Assembly: GCA_021833365.1 (NCBI GenBank)
Contig: JAKBFV010000023.1
Location: forward strand, 1 to 33,817
Reading direction: 5' to 3'
Source: Pseudomonadota bacterium
GTDB taxonomy: Bacteria; Pseudomonadota; Gammaproteobacteria; Pseudomonadales; Moraxellaceae
Length of the DNA stretch: 33,817 bases
Part shown: positions 17,337 to 25,404 of the stretch, one piece after another
How positions within the stretch are numbered: position 1 is the first letter of the stretch
Layout of the letters: every line of letters starts with the position of its first letter
Notes under the pieces: model-generated
Told to the model about the DNA's origin: nothing
The model's database searches: none
What the model saw: only the letters and a program-made list of their open reading frames with translations
Position numbers and translations under genes: made by a program

Positions 17337-17367
17337 TTGACCCTTGCCGCCTGCACCCGACTATAAT
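17337..17367 (+). promoter_or_regulatory. Candidate promoter of the 17.4–23.0 kb operon
   Basis: TTGACC (17337–17342) and a perfect TATAAT (17362–17367) are separated by 19 bases, which is slightly long. The -10 box ends 35 bases before the acyltransferase start and directly after the helicase gene. It would drive the five-gene run that follows. Confidence 0.45.
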
Positions 17368-17402
17368 CGCGGCAGAGCAATAGTGATGGCGAGTCATCGT
17401 TC

Positions 17403-18284
17403 ATGGCATCCCTGCGCGGCATGTTTTTTCTCATGGTCGGCTTTCTCAACACGGCGCTGCACGGCAGCCTGATCGTGCTGGTCTCCCTCCTCATTCCGCT
17501 GACCTCGCCGGCTCTGCAAAAACGCATGAAATCTTGTGTCGAAAAGATCGCCGAGGACTGGGTGCGCGCTTGGTCGCTCATCTTCCGTACCCTGACGCCA
17601 TCGCTGTGCTGGTCGGTGCAGATGCCGGTAGAACTCGACCACCAGCGCTGGCACCTGATCCTCGCCAATCACCAGTCCTGGGTCGACATCCTCGTCCTCT
17701 TTCACATCTTTCACCGGCGCCTGCCATTTCTGCGCTTCTTCCTCAAATATGAACTGCTCTACTTCCCTTTTCTTGGCCTCGCCTGCAAGGCTTTGAACAT
17801 GCCCTTCATGAAGCGCTATTCGGCCGCCTACCTCGACCGCCACCCGCACAAGCGCGGCGCCGACCTCGCGCGCACACGCGCTGCCTGCGCCCATTTTCAG
17901 GATCGGCCGGTGGCCATCGTCAATTTTCTCGAAGGCACACGCTTGAATGCCGACAAGCAGGCACAGCAGCACTCGCCTTATCGATATCTGTTGCGTCCGA
18001 AAACGGGCGGCATCGCCTTTGTCCTGCAGGCCCTGGAAAACAAGATGGATAGCGTCCTCGACGTCACCATCGCCTACCCGGAAGGAACACCGACACTCTG
18101 GGATCTCGCCTGCGGCCGCCTGCATCATGTCGTCGTCACCGTCGAACAGCGCGACATCCCGCACGATTGCCGCCATGGCGACTATGCACGGGATGGCGAT
18201 TACCAACGAAGATTCCAGGCATGGATCGCCGGTCTCTGGCTCGACAAGGATCGTCACCTCGCACGCCTTCTTGGTACGGAGTAG
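17403..18284 (+). CDS. Acyltransferase, YihG-like PlsC family
   Basis: A 293-residue inner-membrane acyltransferase of the lysophospholipid acyltransferase superfamily. The N-terminal hydrophobic segment is about residues 6–33. The catalytic motif NHQSWVD is at 89–95. Further motifs are FLKYELLYFPFLGLACKAL and FLEGTR (175–180), where FLEGTR replaces the usual FPEGTR. This variation and the length fit the YihG-type branch. The start at 17403 has only a weak ribosome-binding site. It is the first gene of a close run, with the DUF349 gene beginning 2 bases after its stop. It is a second acyltransferase besides the one at 10770. Confidence 0.88.
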   Translation: MASLRGMFFLMVGFLNTALHGSLIVLVSLLIPLTSPALQKRMKSCVEKIAEDWVRAWSLIFRTLTPSLCWSVQMPVELDHQRWHLILANHQSWVDILVLFHIFHRRLPFLRFFLKYELLYFPFLGLACKALNMPFMKRYSAAYLDRHPHKRGADLARTRAACAHFQDRPVAIVNFLEGTRLNADKQAQQHSPYRYLLRPKTGGIAFVLQALENKMDSVLDVTIAYPEGTPTLWDLACGRLHHVVVTVEQRDIPHDCRHGDYARDGDYQRRFQAWIAGLWLDKDRHLARLLGTE

Positions 18285-18286
18285 AC

Positions 18287-20830
18287 ATGCTCAATCTTTT
18301 TCTACGACCGCGTTGGGACAGCCCGAAAGCCCAGCAGCGTATCCAGGCCCTGCTCGCCATGCCGGAGGACGATACCCGTCTGCAGCTCATGGCCGAAAGC
18401 GACAGCGAACCGCAGGTGCGCGCTCAAGCTCTGCGCCGTCTGCACAGCCTCGCCAAGCTTCTTGATCTGGCGCAGCGCGATCTCGACGCACAGGTACGCG
18501 ATGCCGCCTGGGAGCGTGCCCTCGAACTTCTGATGCGCCCCCTGGAGCAGACACCAGAAAAAGCTCAGCGACTTGACTTCATCGCCGCTGTGCGTCCGGC
18601 GACCATGCTCACCCGCATCATCAAAAGTACGGCGGATCTTGAGCTGCGCCGTGCGGCCGTGCATGCCTTGAACGATGAGCTCCATCTCGAAGACATCGCC
18701 CTCAACTCCTCGCTCGCCTCCTTGCGCCTAGCAGCGGCAGAAAAGATACACAGCGAACCTTTGCTGCAAACGCTTGCCGAACAAAGCCGCAATCGTGACA
18801 AAAACGTTCATCGCCTGGCGCAGCAACGACTCGACACCCTGCTCGCGGCGCGCCGCGCCGAAGAAGAAGAGCAGCGCCGCCGTCAGCAGGTGCAGGAACA
18901 GGTGCGACAGCTGGCCTGCGCTCCCGATCATCCCCTCTACGCCGCCCGCGCCGCCCATCTCGAACAGACCTGGCAAGACCTGGCGATGCCCGACGCTGCC
19001 GGTGACCTGAGCCTGGCCTGGGAACGCATCCATGCACGCTGTCAGGAACTGGCGCACGCTCAGGAGCAGCGCCGTGTCCTGCATCAAATCCAGGCGACGC
19101 TGCAGAACCTGCGTGCCACCCCTTTGCAAAGCACACAAGTTCTGCACTGGGCGGAAAGCATCAGCGACCTCGAGCGCCTCATCGATAGCCTCGCGGAGCC
19201 ACGGCCAGCTGAGATCGTGGCGCTACACGCCAGCCTCGCCCTCTGGCAGGACTGGTGGGATATCTGGCTACAGAATGAATCTCGTCTCGCCGTCAGTAGC
19301 GATGCCGCCGAACGCCTGGAACGCATCGATCGACTGCTCGCTGCACCGCTGCCCGACTGGATCGATGCCACCGACTGGCAACAGGCTCTGCGCCAGGAAC
19401 GTCAGCAGTATCTGCCGCCCCCGCCAGCAGAGACGACGGCAGTACCCAAGCCCAGCGGCCGGCCTCTGTCCGAACGCCAGCGGGCGGCTCTCGACAAAGT
19501 CGAGGCCTTGATTCAGCAAGGCCAGTCGCAAGCCGCGCACGAGCAGGGGCGGCGCATGCTGCGCTGGTCGAGCGATGACAGCAGTGAGCAACAGCGTCTC
19601 GATGCGGTGCGTCAGACCATGCAGGGGTGGCAGGACTGGCAGGCTTACGCCGTCCTACCGAAACAGGATGAGCTCCTCGCCGCTGCCACCGAGCTCAGTC
19701 AACTCGACGCTGCGCCGGCAGAATTGCATCGCCGCCTGCGCGCCTTGCGCCAGGCGTGGAAAAATCTCGGGCATCTCGAGCATCCTGAAGCGGGCGTCCG
19801 CCATGAGCGTTTCCGCACACTGACGCACAGCGTCGATCGCCGTTGTCAGGACTGGTTGCGTCAGGAAGCCGAGGCACGCAAGCAGTGGTGCGCACAGTTC
19901 ACCGCCCTGGTCAGCGAGCTGAGTGCCGTGTCCTTGCCACCCAGCGGCGATCGCGACGCCTGGCGCACCCTGCGACAACGTCTGCCGGAACTCCGGGCGC
20001 AACTGCGTCAGCCCGCAGACGAGCTGACACGCGAGCAGCGTTCCCTGATCGCCGCGCTGCGCATCCAGATTCAACGCCTCACTGCCGGTGTACAAGCAGA
20101 AGAATCGGCTCAGGAAAAGCGTATGCAGTCGCTGATCGAAGCGGCGCAACAGATCACCCAGGCACAGGAACTGCGCACCTTGCAGCAGGCCTGGCGACAA
20201 CTTGGCATCCACCGCCATCAGGACAACCAGCGCCTATGGCCACAGTTCCAAAGCGCCATCGCCGCCTGGCGGGAGAAGCAAGCCAGTGCCGAAGAAAAAT
20301 TGCTGGCCGAGGTGCGCCATCTAGCCAGCGATGATCCCGGCTTTCTGGCACAACTCGACGCGCTCGCTCAGGCGCACCCCGGTCGCGCGCCGGTGCAGAG
20401 CCTGATCAGCCAACGACGGCAGGAGTTTCTCGCCCAACGCCAGCAGCGTCAGCAACGACAACGCGCCGATCTCATCGCACAGCTCATCAACATCCTCGAC
20501 CAGCGCGACGCCGGTCAGGCTGGCGCTGCTCTCGATGATCTGCCACGCCCGTGGCGTCAGCACTTCGCGCAAGCCTCCCTGCCCTGTTCGCGCACCGAGC
20601 GGCAACGTGCCCTGCTGCTTTGGGAAGGTCTGCTCGACATTGCTGCGCCTGAAGCGGAGCGCGACCTGCAGCGTCAACTCCGCCTCGAACGCTGGACTCG
20701 CGGCGAGCGCCGTACCGATGCCGAGACCTTGCAAGGCTTGGCACAAGCCTGCATGATGCCCTGTGAAGCGGCGACGCCGGAACTACATGAACGCATCGCC
20801 GTCTGCCTGCACAAGACCCTGAAACCTTGA
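18287..20830 (+). CDS. Large DUF349 domain protein
   Basis: An 847-residue, almost entirely helical cytoplasmic protein, very rich in Gln, Arg, Ala, Leu and Glu. Repeated segments of the type LRQAWKNLGHLEHPE, LQQAWRQLGIHRHQD and WEERLD-like helices match the DUF349 repeat, whose function is not established. The N-terminal 150 residues look like HEAT-type repeats (QVRAQALRRLHSLAKLLDLA; VRDAAWERALELL). I chose the ATG at 18287 because it follows the acyltransferase stop after 2 bases with GGAG in reach. A longer frame to 18167 overlaps the upstream gene. The pairing with an acyltransferase gene is one I recall from pseudomonads. Confidence 0.88.
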   Translation: MLNLFLRPRWDSPKAQQRIQALLAMPEDDTRLQLMAESDSEPQVRAQALRRLHSLAKLLDLAQRDLDAQVRDAAWERALELLMRPLEQTPEKAQRLDFIAAVRPATMLTRIIKSTADLELRRAAVHALNDELHLEDIALNSSLASLRLAAAEKIHSEPLLQTLAEQSRNRDKNVHRLAQQRLDTLLAARRAEEEEQRRRQQVQEQVRQLACAPDHPLYAARAAHLEQTWQDLAMPDAAGDLSLAWERIHARCQELAHAQEQRRVLHQIQATLQNLRATPLQSTQVLHWAESISDLERLIDSLAEPRPAEIVALHASLALWQDWWDIWLQNESRLAVSSDAAERLERIDRLLAAPLPDWIDATDWQQALRQERQQYLPPPPAETTAVPKPSGRPLSERQRAALDKVEALIQQGQSQAAHEQGRRMLRWSSDDSSEQQRLDAVRQTMQGWQDWQAYAVLPKQDELLAAATELSQLDAAPAELHRRLRALRQAWKNLGHLEHPEAGVRHERFRTLTHSVDRRCQDWLRQEAEARKQWCAQFTALVSELSAVSLPPSGDRDAWRTLRQRLPELRAQLRQPADELTREQRSLIAALRIQIQRLTAGVQAEESAQEKRMQSLIEAAQQITQAQELRTLQQAWRQLGIHRHQDNQRLWPQFQSAIAAWREKQASAEEKLLAEVRHLASDDPGFLAQLDALAQAHPGRAPVQSLISQRRQEFLAQRQQRQQRQRADLIAQLINILDQRDAGQAGAALDDLPRPWRQHFAQASLPCSRTERQRALLLWEGLLDIAAPEAERDLQRQLRLERWTRGERRTDAETLQGLAQACMMPCEAATPELHERIAVCLHKTLKP

Positions 20831-20845
20831 GAAAGAGGACTAACA

Positions 20846-21139
20846 ATGGCGCTGCACCAACCCGCCCACTATGATGAAACCTGGAGTGACGAGCGCATTC
20901 AGTCCTGGCTCGGGCGCGCTGGTGCCAGCGGTGAATCGAGCGATTTCAGCGTGCTATGGCGCGCTTACCAAGGCATGCGGCCCTATGACTTCGAACGTTT
21001 CATGCAGCTCTACAGCGCCGCCGGTCGTGACGTCAATGCGCGCAGCCTGCTCGGCGAGACCTTGACTGGCATCGTCTCGCGTCATGCCCGTGGTGGCGTC
21101 TTTTTGCAGATCCTCAAAGACGCTGGCGGTAGCGTGTGA
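20846..21139 (+). CDS. PA4642 family protein
   Basis: A 97-residue protein of a small conserved family known by the Pseudomonas aeruginosa locus PA4642; function unknown. Family features I recognise are WSDERIQSWLG near the start, LWRAYQGMRPYDFERFM in the middle, and AGRDVNARSLLGETL near the end. AGAGGA precedes the ATG at a good distance. It lies 15 bases after the DUF349 gene and 26 bases before the peroxiredoxin start, so it is almost surely part of the same transcript. Confidence 0.82.
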   Translation: MALHQPAHYDETWSDERIQSWLGRAGASGESSDFSVLWRAYQGMRPYDFERFMQLYSAAGRDVNARSLLGETLTGIVSRHARGGVFLQILKDAGGSV

Positions 21140-21165
21140 TCTTATTGGGTGCGGAGGCCCGTCCT

Positions 21166-21708
21166 ATGAAGCGTGCTATGCAGCTGTGCAGCCTTGTCTT
21201 AATCACCTTGCTCGCCCTGGCCGGGCCGGCGCGCGCCGACAACGCCGATGTCTGGGTCGGACGATCCGCCCCCGACTTCCATCGCCTCGATCAATTCGGT
21301 AATGCTCACGATCTGCGCGATTTTCGTGGCCAGTGGCTGGTGCTGTATTTCTACCCGAAAGACCGCACCCCCGGCTGCACCCAGGAGGCCGAAGGCTTCC
21401 GCGATCTCTACCCCCTGTTCAAGAGCCATCACATACAAGTCCTCGGCATCAGCGTGAACAGCCAGGGGTCACACGCCGAGTTCGCACACGCCCTGCAACT
21501 GCCCTTCCCCATTCTTGCCGACCCGCACGGCGACACCGCACATGAATACGGCGTTCTGCACCACCTCATCCTCACCTCTTATGCGGCGCGCCAGACTTTT
21601 CTCATCGATCCGACCGGCAAGATCCGTCGTCACTATACCGATGTCGACCCAGCGACTCATCCCGGTCAGGTGCTGCGCGATGCGGTGAGCTTGCAAAAGA
21701 CCCCCTGA
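21166..21708 (+). CDS. Exported peroxiredoxin (BCP/PrxQ-like)
   Basis: A 180-residue thiol peroxidase that reduces H2O2 and organic peroxides. Residues 1–24 form a signal peptide (MKRAMQ, a hydrophobic core, then PARA before DN), which places the enzyme in the periplasm. The peroxidatic site is YFYPKDRTPGCTQEAEGF with Cys71. There is no other cysteine in the mature protein, so the resolving cysteine found five residues later in E. coli BCP is absent (Glu76 here). It should therefore work as a 1-Cys enzyme with an external reductant. GGAGG stands 8 bases before the ATG at 21166, which is why I reject the upstream ATG at 21136. It is the fourth gene of the run. Confidence 0.9.
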   Translation: MKRAMQLCSLVLITLLALAGPARADNADVWVGRSAPDFHRLDQFGNAHDLRDFRGQWLVLYFYPKDRTPGCTQEAEGFRDLYPLFKSHHIQVLGISVNSQGSHAEFAHALQLPFPILADPHGDTAHEYGVLHHLILTSYAARQTFLIDPTGKIRRHYTDVDPATHPGQVLRDAVSLQKTP

Positions 21709-21733
21709 CTGAACCCGGCCGAGGACACCGCTC

Positions 21734-22993
21734 ATGCGCACGCTCTCCTTCAACCGTATCGCGATCCCCGCCGACCTCTCGTCACGCCTGAGTATCGCCG
21801 CCGATGAAGCTGCTGCCGACAGCACCGGCTTGCCAGCCGCCAGTGTCGCCGCCATATGGCAGGCGGTCGAAGATCTGTATCGCAGTGGCGTCTTTCCAGC
21901 CATCACCTTTTGCCTGCGCCACCGCGGCAACATCCTTCTGCAACGCGGTCTCGGACATGCGCGCGGTTTCGGCCCCGGGCAAGATGACGAAAGCGCCGCC
22001 GTGGCCGTCCGTTATGACGATCCCATCTGTCTGTTTTCAGCGTCGAAAGCCGTCACCGCCATGCTGGTGCACTGGCTCAACCAGGAAGGCCTGATCGATC
22101 TCACCGATCCGATCAGCCGCTATATTCCGGAATATGGCGTGCAGGGCAAAAAAAACGCGACCATCTACCACTTGCTCACGCACCGCGGCGGCATCCCGCG
22201 TCTCGAAGGCGATTTCGAGCCCGAACTGCTCTTCGATCATGCCGCCATCGTCCAGCGCCTTTGCGCCGCCCGCCCGGTCTCACGCAGTGGGCGACGCCTC
22301 GCTTACCATGCCCTGACCGCCGGCTTCATCCTCGGCGAACTGATTCAGCGCGTCACCGGCAAAGACGCCCGCCATCTGCTCGATCGCGTCATCCGCCAGC
22401 CCATGGGCATGCGTTATTTCAGCTTCGGCTTGCCGATCGAGCAAAGAGCGCGGCTCATCACCCATCATGCCACCGGCTTGCGCCCGCTTTTTCCCATGGA
22501 CCGCTATCTGCATCATGTTCTCGGCGCCTCCCTCGAAACCGCCGTCGACATGAGCAATGATCCGCGCTTTCTCGATGCCCTGATCCCGGCCGGGAATATC
22601 TATGCCAGCGCCGAAGAGGCCTGCCGATTCTTTGAAATGCTGCGCCAGCGTGGCCGCTACGGCGATGTGCAGGTCTTCGAACCGGCGACGGTGCACCGCG
22701 CCATCCTCGAAGCACAGGGCCCGGAACTCGATACCTCCCTGCTTTTGCCGATGCGCTATTCCATGGGCTTCATGCTCGGCTCCCGCCCCATCGGTCTGTT
22801 TGGACCGCAGACTTCCCAAGCTTTTGGTCACCTCGGCTTCACCAGCATCTTCTGCTGGGCCGATCAGGCGCGCGACAGCAGCGTCGCGCTGATGACCTCC
22901 GGCAAGGCTCTGCTCGGCCCGCACCTGCCCGCCCTCGCCAAGCTGCTCTATACCCTCTCCCACCAGCTGCCCAGTGGGGCCGCCCAAAAATAG
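21734..22993 (+). CDS. Serine hydrolase, beta-lactamase/esterase family (class C fold)
   Basis: A 419-residue protein of the beta-lactamase-related serine hydrolase family, which includes esterases (family VIII) and carboxypeptidases. The catalytic motifs are SASK at 102–105 (SxxK), Tyr191 in LAYHALTAG, and HLG at 366–368 in the KTG position. There is no signal peptide, which argues for an intracellular esterase rather than a true beta-lactamase. GAGG precedes the ATG. It is the last gene of the five-gene run. Its stop codon TAG (22991–22993) ends exactly at the left inverted repeat of the IS element, so the natural C-terminus may have been altered by the insertion. Confidence 0.87.
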   Translation: MRTLSFNRIAIPADLSSRLSIAADEAAADSTGLPAASVAAIWQAVEDLYRSGVFPAITFCLRHRGNILLQRGLGHARGFGPGQDDESAAVAVRYDDPICLFSASKAVTAMLVHWLNQEGLIDLTDPISRYIPEYGVQGKKNATIYHLLTHRGGIPRLEGDFEPELLFDHAAIVQRLCAARPVSRSGRRLAYHALTAGFILGELIQRVTGKDARHLLDRVIRQPMGMRYFSFGLPIEQRARLITHHATGLRPLFPMDRYLHHVLGASLETAVDMSNDPRFLDALIPAGNIYASAEEACRFFEMLRQRGRYGDVQVFEPATVHRAILEAQGPELDTSLLLPMRYSMGFMLGSRPIGLFGPQTSQAFGHLGFTSIFCWADQARDSSVALMTSGKALLGPHLPALAKLLYTLSHQLPSGAAQK

Positions 22994-23020
22994 ATCGTGT
23001 CCCAGGAAATGGTGTAACAG
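22993..23020. repeat. Left terminal inverted repeat of IS copy 1
   Basis: 28 bp, inverse of 24120–24147 with one mismatch. The first base is the last base of the upstream gene's TAG stop codon. Confidence 0.9.
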
Positions 23021-23063
23021 CGCCGGTCACTCTTGCCTCGGGTAGGCATGGTTTGCTGTTCGA

Positions 23064-24054
23064 TCAGCCTGCCATGGTGGGCAATGTCACCATCGCATCA
23101 TCGCTCAAATGGGGTTCGTGGAGTGCAGTTTGGGGCGGTGCGCAGCCGGGAAGTTCATGTAGGCCAGCACGTCCGTCTCCGCCTCGTCCATCAGGGCTGC
23201 CAGTTTCGCTACCTTGCCCCGAATCTGATCAGCCACCTGGCGCCACTGGCCTTTCGCCAACTGCGCATCTTCTTGCGCAAAGGCCGTGGCAATGAAGGCT
23301 GAGACGACGCGCCGCCCCTGCTGGCCGGCATGAGCCAAAGCGTTGCGCATAAAGTGCACCCGGCAGCGTTGCCAGGACGAGTTCAGGATCTTGCTGACCG
23401 CTCCCTTGAGACCCTCGTGGGCATCTGAAATCACCCGCTTCACGCCGCGCAGCCCCCGGCGTGCCAAAGAGCGCAGAAACTCCATCCAGAAGGTTTCCGC
23501 CTCCGAAGCACCCACGGTCATGCCCAGGATTTCCCGGCGTCCATCGGTATGGACTCCCACCGCGATGATCACCGCCACCGAGACGATGCGGCCGTCCTGA
23601 CGAACCTTGACGTAGGTGGCATCCAGCCAGATGTAGGGCCAATCGCCTTCAAGGGGGCGATCCAGGAAAGATTGAACCTCGCCGTCGATCTCCTCGCAGA
23701 GCCTCGACACTTGGCTTTTAGAGATACCTGTCATCCCCATGGTCTGGACCAGGTCATCGACGGATCGCGTCGAGATGCCTTGCACATAGGCTTCCTGGAT
23801 GACCGCCGTGAGCGCCTTCTCCGTCATGCGCCGAGGCTCGAGGAAACTCGGAAAATAGCTGCCCTTGCGCAGCTTGGGGGCAGCTCCACGGTACCAGCTC
23901 GCGTCTCCCAATCTCTGCCACGGTAGCCGTTGCGCTGGACCTGGCGCTCTCCGGGCTTGCGCTCCCCATGAGCAGCCCCCGTCAGCCCTTCAACTTCCAG
24001 TTCCATCAGCCGGTGCGCGGAAAAGCAGATCATGTCATCGGTCATCGTCGTCAT
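23064..24054 (-). pseudogene. IS256-family transposase, broken
   Basis: Mutator/IS256-type transposase. Two of three expected acidic active-site regions are present: [10 protein letters not shown] and [13 protein letters not shown], followed by [17 protein letters not shown]. Three lesions are visible. First, an N-terminal gap after MTTMTDDM, where the family normally has about 20 more residues (from memory). Second, a frame change near 23880: after GTVEL the frame continues as PPSCA, while PKLRKGSYF resumes in another frame, consistent with a 4-base loss. Third, a 160-base loss near 23109–23110, shown directly by comparison with copy 2, which creates a TGA right after HSTNPI. The last lesion removes the region with the third catalytic residue. 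The longest intact piece is 23105–23911. The product should be inactive. Confidence 0.88.
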
Positions 24055-24119
24055 CCTCTGTGTTGTTGAGTTCGCAAACCAAACTCTCCCGAAGATGCGC
24101 GATGACCAGCTACGCCCTT

Positions 24120-24147
24120 CTGTTACACCACTTCCTGGGACACGATC
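24120..24147. repeat. Right terminal inverted repeat of IS copy 1
   Basis: 28 bp, inverse of 22993–23020 with one mismatch. It is followed by unique sequence of the cargo segment; the stop of the alpha/beta hydrolase gene lies 30 bases further on. Confidence 0.9.
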
Positions 24148-24176
24148 TCGAGTGGCGTGATGTGTGTGGACAAAAT

Positions 24177-25163
24177 TCAGCATGAGTTTGTAATTGACTG
24201 GGCTTTTTCATTCAAGAGCAGTTTATTTGACAATACCGTCGCAAGGAAGGGCATCGCCACCTCCAGAAAAGCCTCCGGGGCATCAACATGAGCAAAATGC
24301 GAGGCCTGCTCCAGCCACTTGATGCGTGCATCGGGAATGCGCTTTGCCAGACGCTCGCCAACAATGGGCGGCACCATCTTGTCCTGCTTCGCGTATACCA
24401 GCAACAGCGGGACAGGGAAGTGCTCCAGGCCCTTGAGAGCTGCTTCGAAGCGGCGCATTTCGCGCACCGACAGTGTATCGGAAAGGTGGCGCGCCAGTCC
24501 AAGCACGCCGTTGGGCGACGTCAATGCGCCAGCATATTCGCGGTGCTCCTCCCGCGATTTCAGGGTCTCGTCATAGTAATGCACATTGGTATGTACCCAG
24601 CGCTCTGGATTAAGGCGCACCAAGGTACCCACCGCCGCCTCGAAGGCGGACGGGATGGCCGATACTAGCGACAGTGCGTGCATTCGCGCCGTTGGCAGGC
24701 CTGGGCTATGCAGGTTCACCAGCCGGCTGATCGCCGCAGGCTCCAGTAGCGCCAGGCGCATCAGCAGATAACCACCCATGGAGTTGCCGATGGCGGGGGT
24801 GCCCCAGATGCCGAGTTCTTTCAATAATTCACCCACGGAGCGCGCTAGGTCATCGGGACCGTAGGAAGTGTCGGGTTTGTCGGAGCGCCCTCCACCGAGC
24901 AGATCGGGGATATAGAGCGTGTAGTGCTTGGCTAGCGCGTCCATCACGTAACGAAAGGAATAGCTGGCTGTCATGAGGCCGTGAAGGAGCAACAGGGGCG
25001 GACCCTCGCCATAGACGCTGACGTGCATCTTTACCGTGCCGAAGTGCGAGGTGCGCACCCTAACCTGGCGCTGTTCCGCACGAAAATAGGGGTGGGGCAG
25101 GCGGGGAGCGTCTGGCACAGCGGAAAAATGCATTTGCTTGAATGGCTTGAGCGCTTGCGACAT
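24177..25163 (-). CDS. Alpha/beta-fold hydrolase
   Basis: A 328-residue esterase/lipase-type enzyme. The oxyanion region LLLLHGLMTASYSFR begins near residue 57. The nucleophile elbow GNSMGG gives Ser128, the acid is Asp261 in YAKQDKMVPP, and the base is His289 or His292 in ASHFAHVDAPE, so the triad looks complete. PDLLGGGRSDKP is the usual strand-4 region. A strong AGGAGG stands 6 bases before the ATG at 25163. There is no signal peptide. It lies in the IS-bounded segment, downstream of the amidase gene in the same direction but after 241 non-coding bases. The substrate cannot be named from sequence; ester or lactone hydrolysis is likely. Confidence 0.9.
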   Translation of the reverse strand: MSQALKPFKQMHFSAVPDAPRLPHPYFRAEQRQVRVRTSHFGTVKMHVSVYGEGPPLLLLHGLMTASYSFRYVMDALAKHYTLYIPDLLGGGRSDKPDTSYGPDDLARSVGELLKELGIWGTPAIGNSMGGYLLMRLALLEPAAISRLVNLHSPGLPTARMHALSLVSAIPSAFEAAVGTLVRLNPERWVHTNVHYYDETLKSREEHREYAGALTSPNGVLGLARHLSDTLSVREMRRFEAALKGLEHFPVPLLLVYAKQDKMVPPIVGERLAKRIPDARIKWLEQASHFAHVDAPEAFLEVAMPFLATVLSNKLLLNEKAQSITNSC

Positions 25164-25404
25164 GGAAATTCCTCCTTTTTTACGTCTAAAATGCCCGCCT
25201 TTCGCTACATGAGCTGGGGCATTCGAATCGGGAAAAGTGACCGTGACCTTTGCCTAGCACTACCCCTTGCGGGCCCTGTTCTCATCTAGGCCGCTTCACC
25301 TTACAGCGGCATCATTTGCCTAGGCCTTCGCTCACAATTACTGTTCTGGTGTGCAAATTCCAGCGTCTTCCCAGGACACTGCATGGCCGGGCGTGCCAGG
25401 CGTT
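25164..25404. other. Non-coding gap between amidase and hydrolase genes
   Basis: I see no gene here. It holds a 6-bp stem (GCCGCT/AGCGGC, 25290–25310, 9-base loop) without a T-run. The word GCCTAG or its complement occurs at about 25251, 25286 and in the palindrome GCCTAGGC at about 25318. The function of these dyads is unknown. The region may carry a promoter for the hydrolase, but no clear boxes stand out. Confidence 0.4.

Larger units (their letters stand above)
22993..24147. mobile_element. IS256-family insertion sequence, copy 1 (decayed)
   Basis: A 1155-bp element bounded by 28-bp inverted repeats (22993–23020 and 24120–24147) that match at 27 of 28 positions. They begin GATCGTGTCCCAGGAA and end TGGTGTAACAG. 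It holds one transposase pseudogene on the minus strand. No target-site duplication is visible: the 8–9 bases before the left end (AAAAATA) and after the right end (TCGAGTGG) do not match. That suggests the flanks were rearranged after insertion or that the element is one end of a composite. Its left 117 bases differ from copy 2 at three positions. Confidence 0.92.

Noticed and set aside
21734-22993. True antibiotic-hydrolysing class C beta-lactamase
   Set aside because: There is no signal peptide, and the third motif is HLG rather than KTG. An esterase-type member of the fold is more likely.
22983-24156. Target-site duplication around IS copy 1
   Set aside because: The 8–9 bases on each side were compared directly and do not match.
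25245-25330. An integron attC-like site in the island
   Set aside because: The dyads lack the conserved attC core sites and there is no integrase gene in the window.
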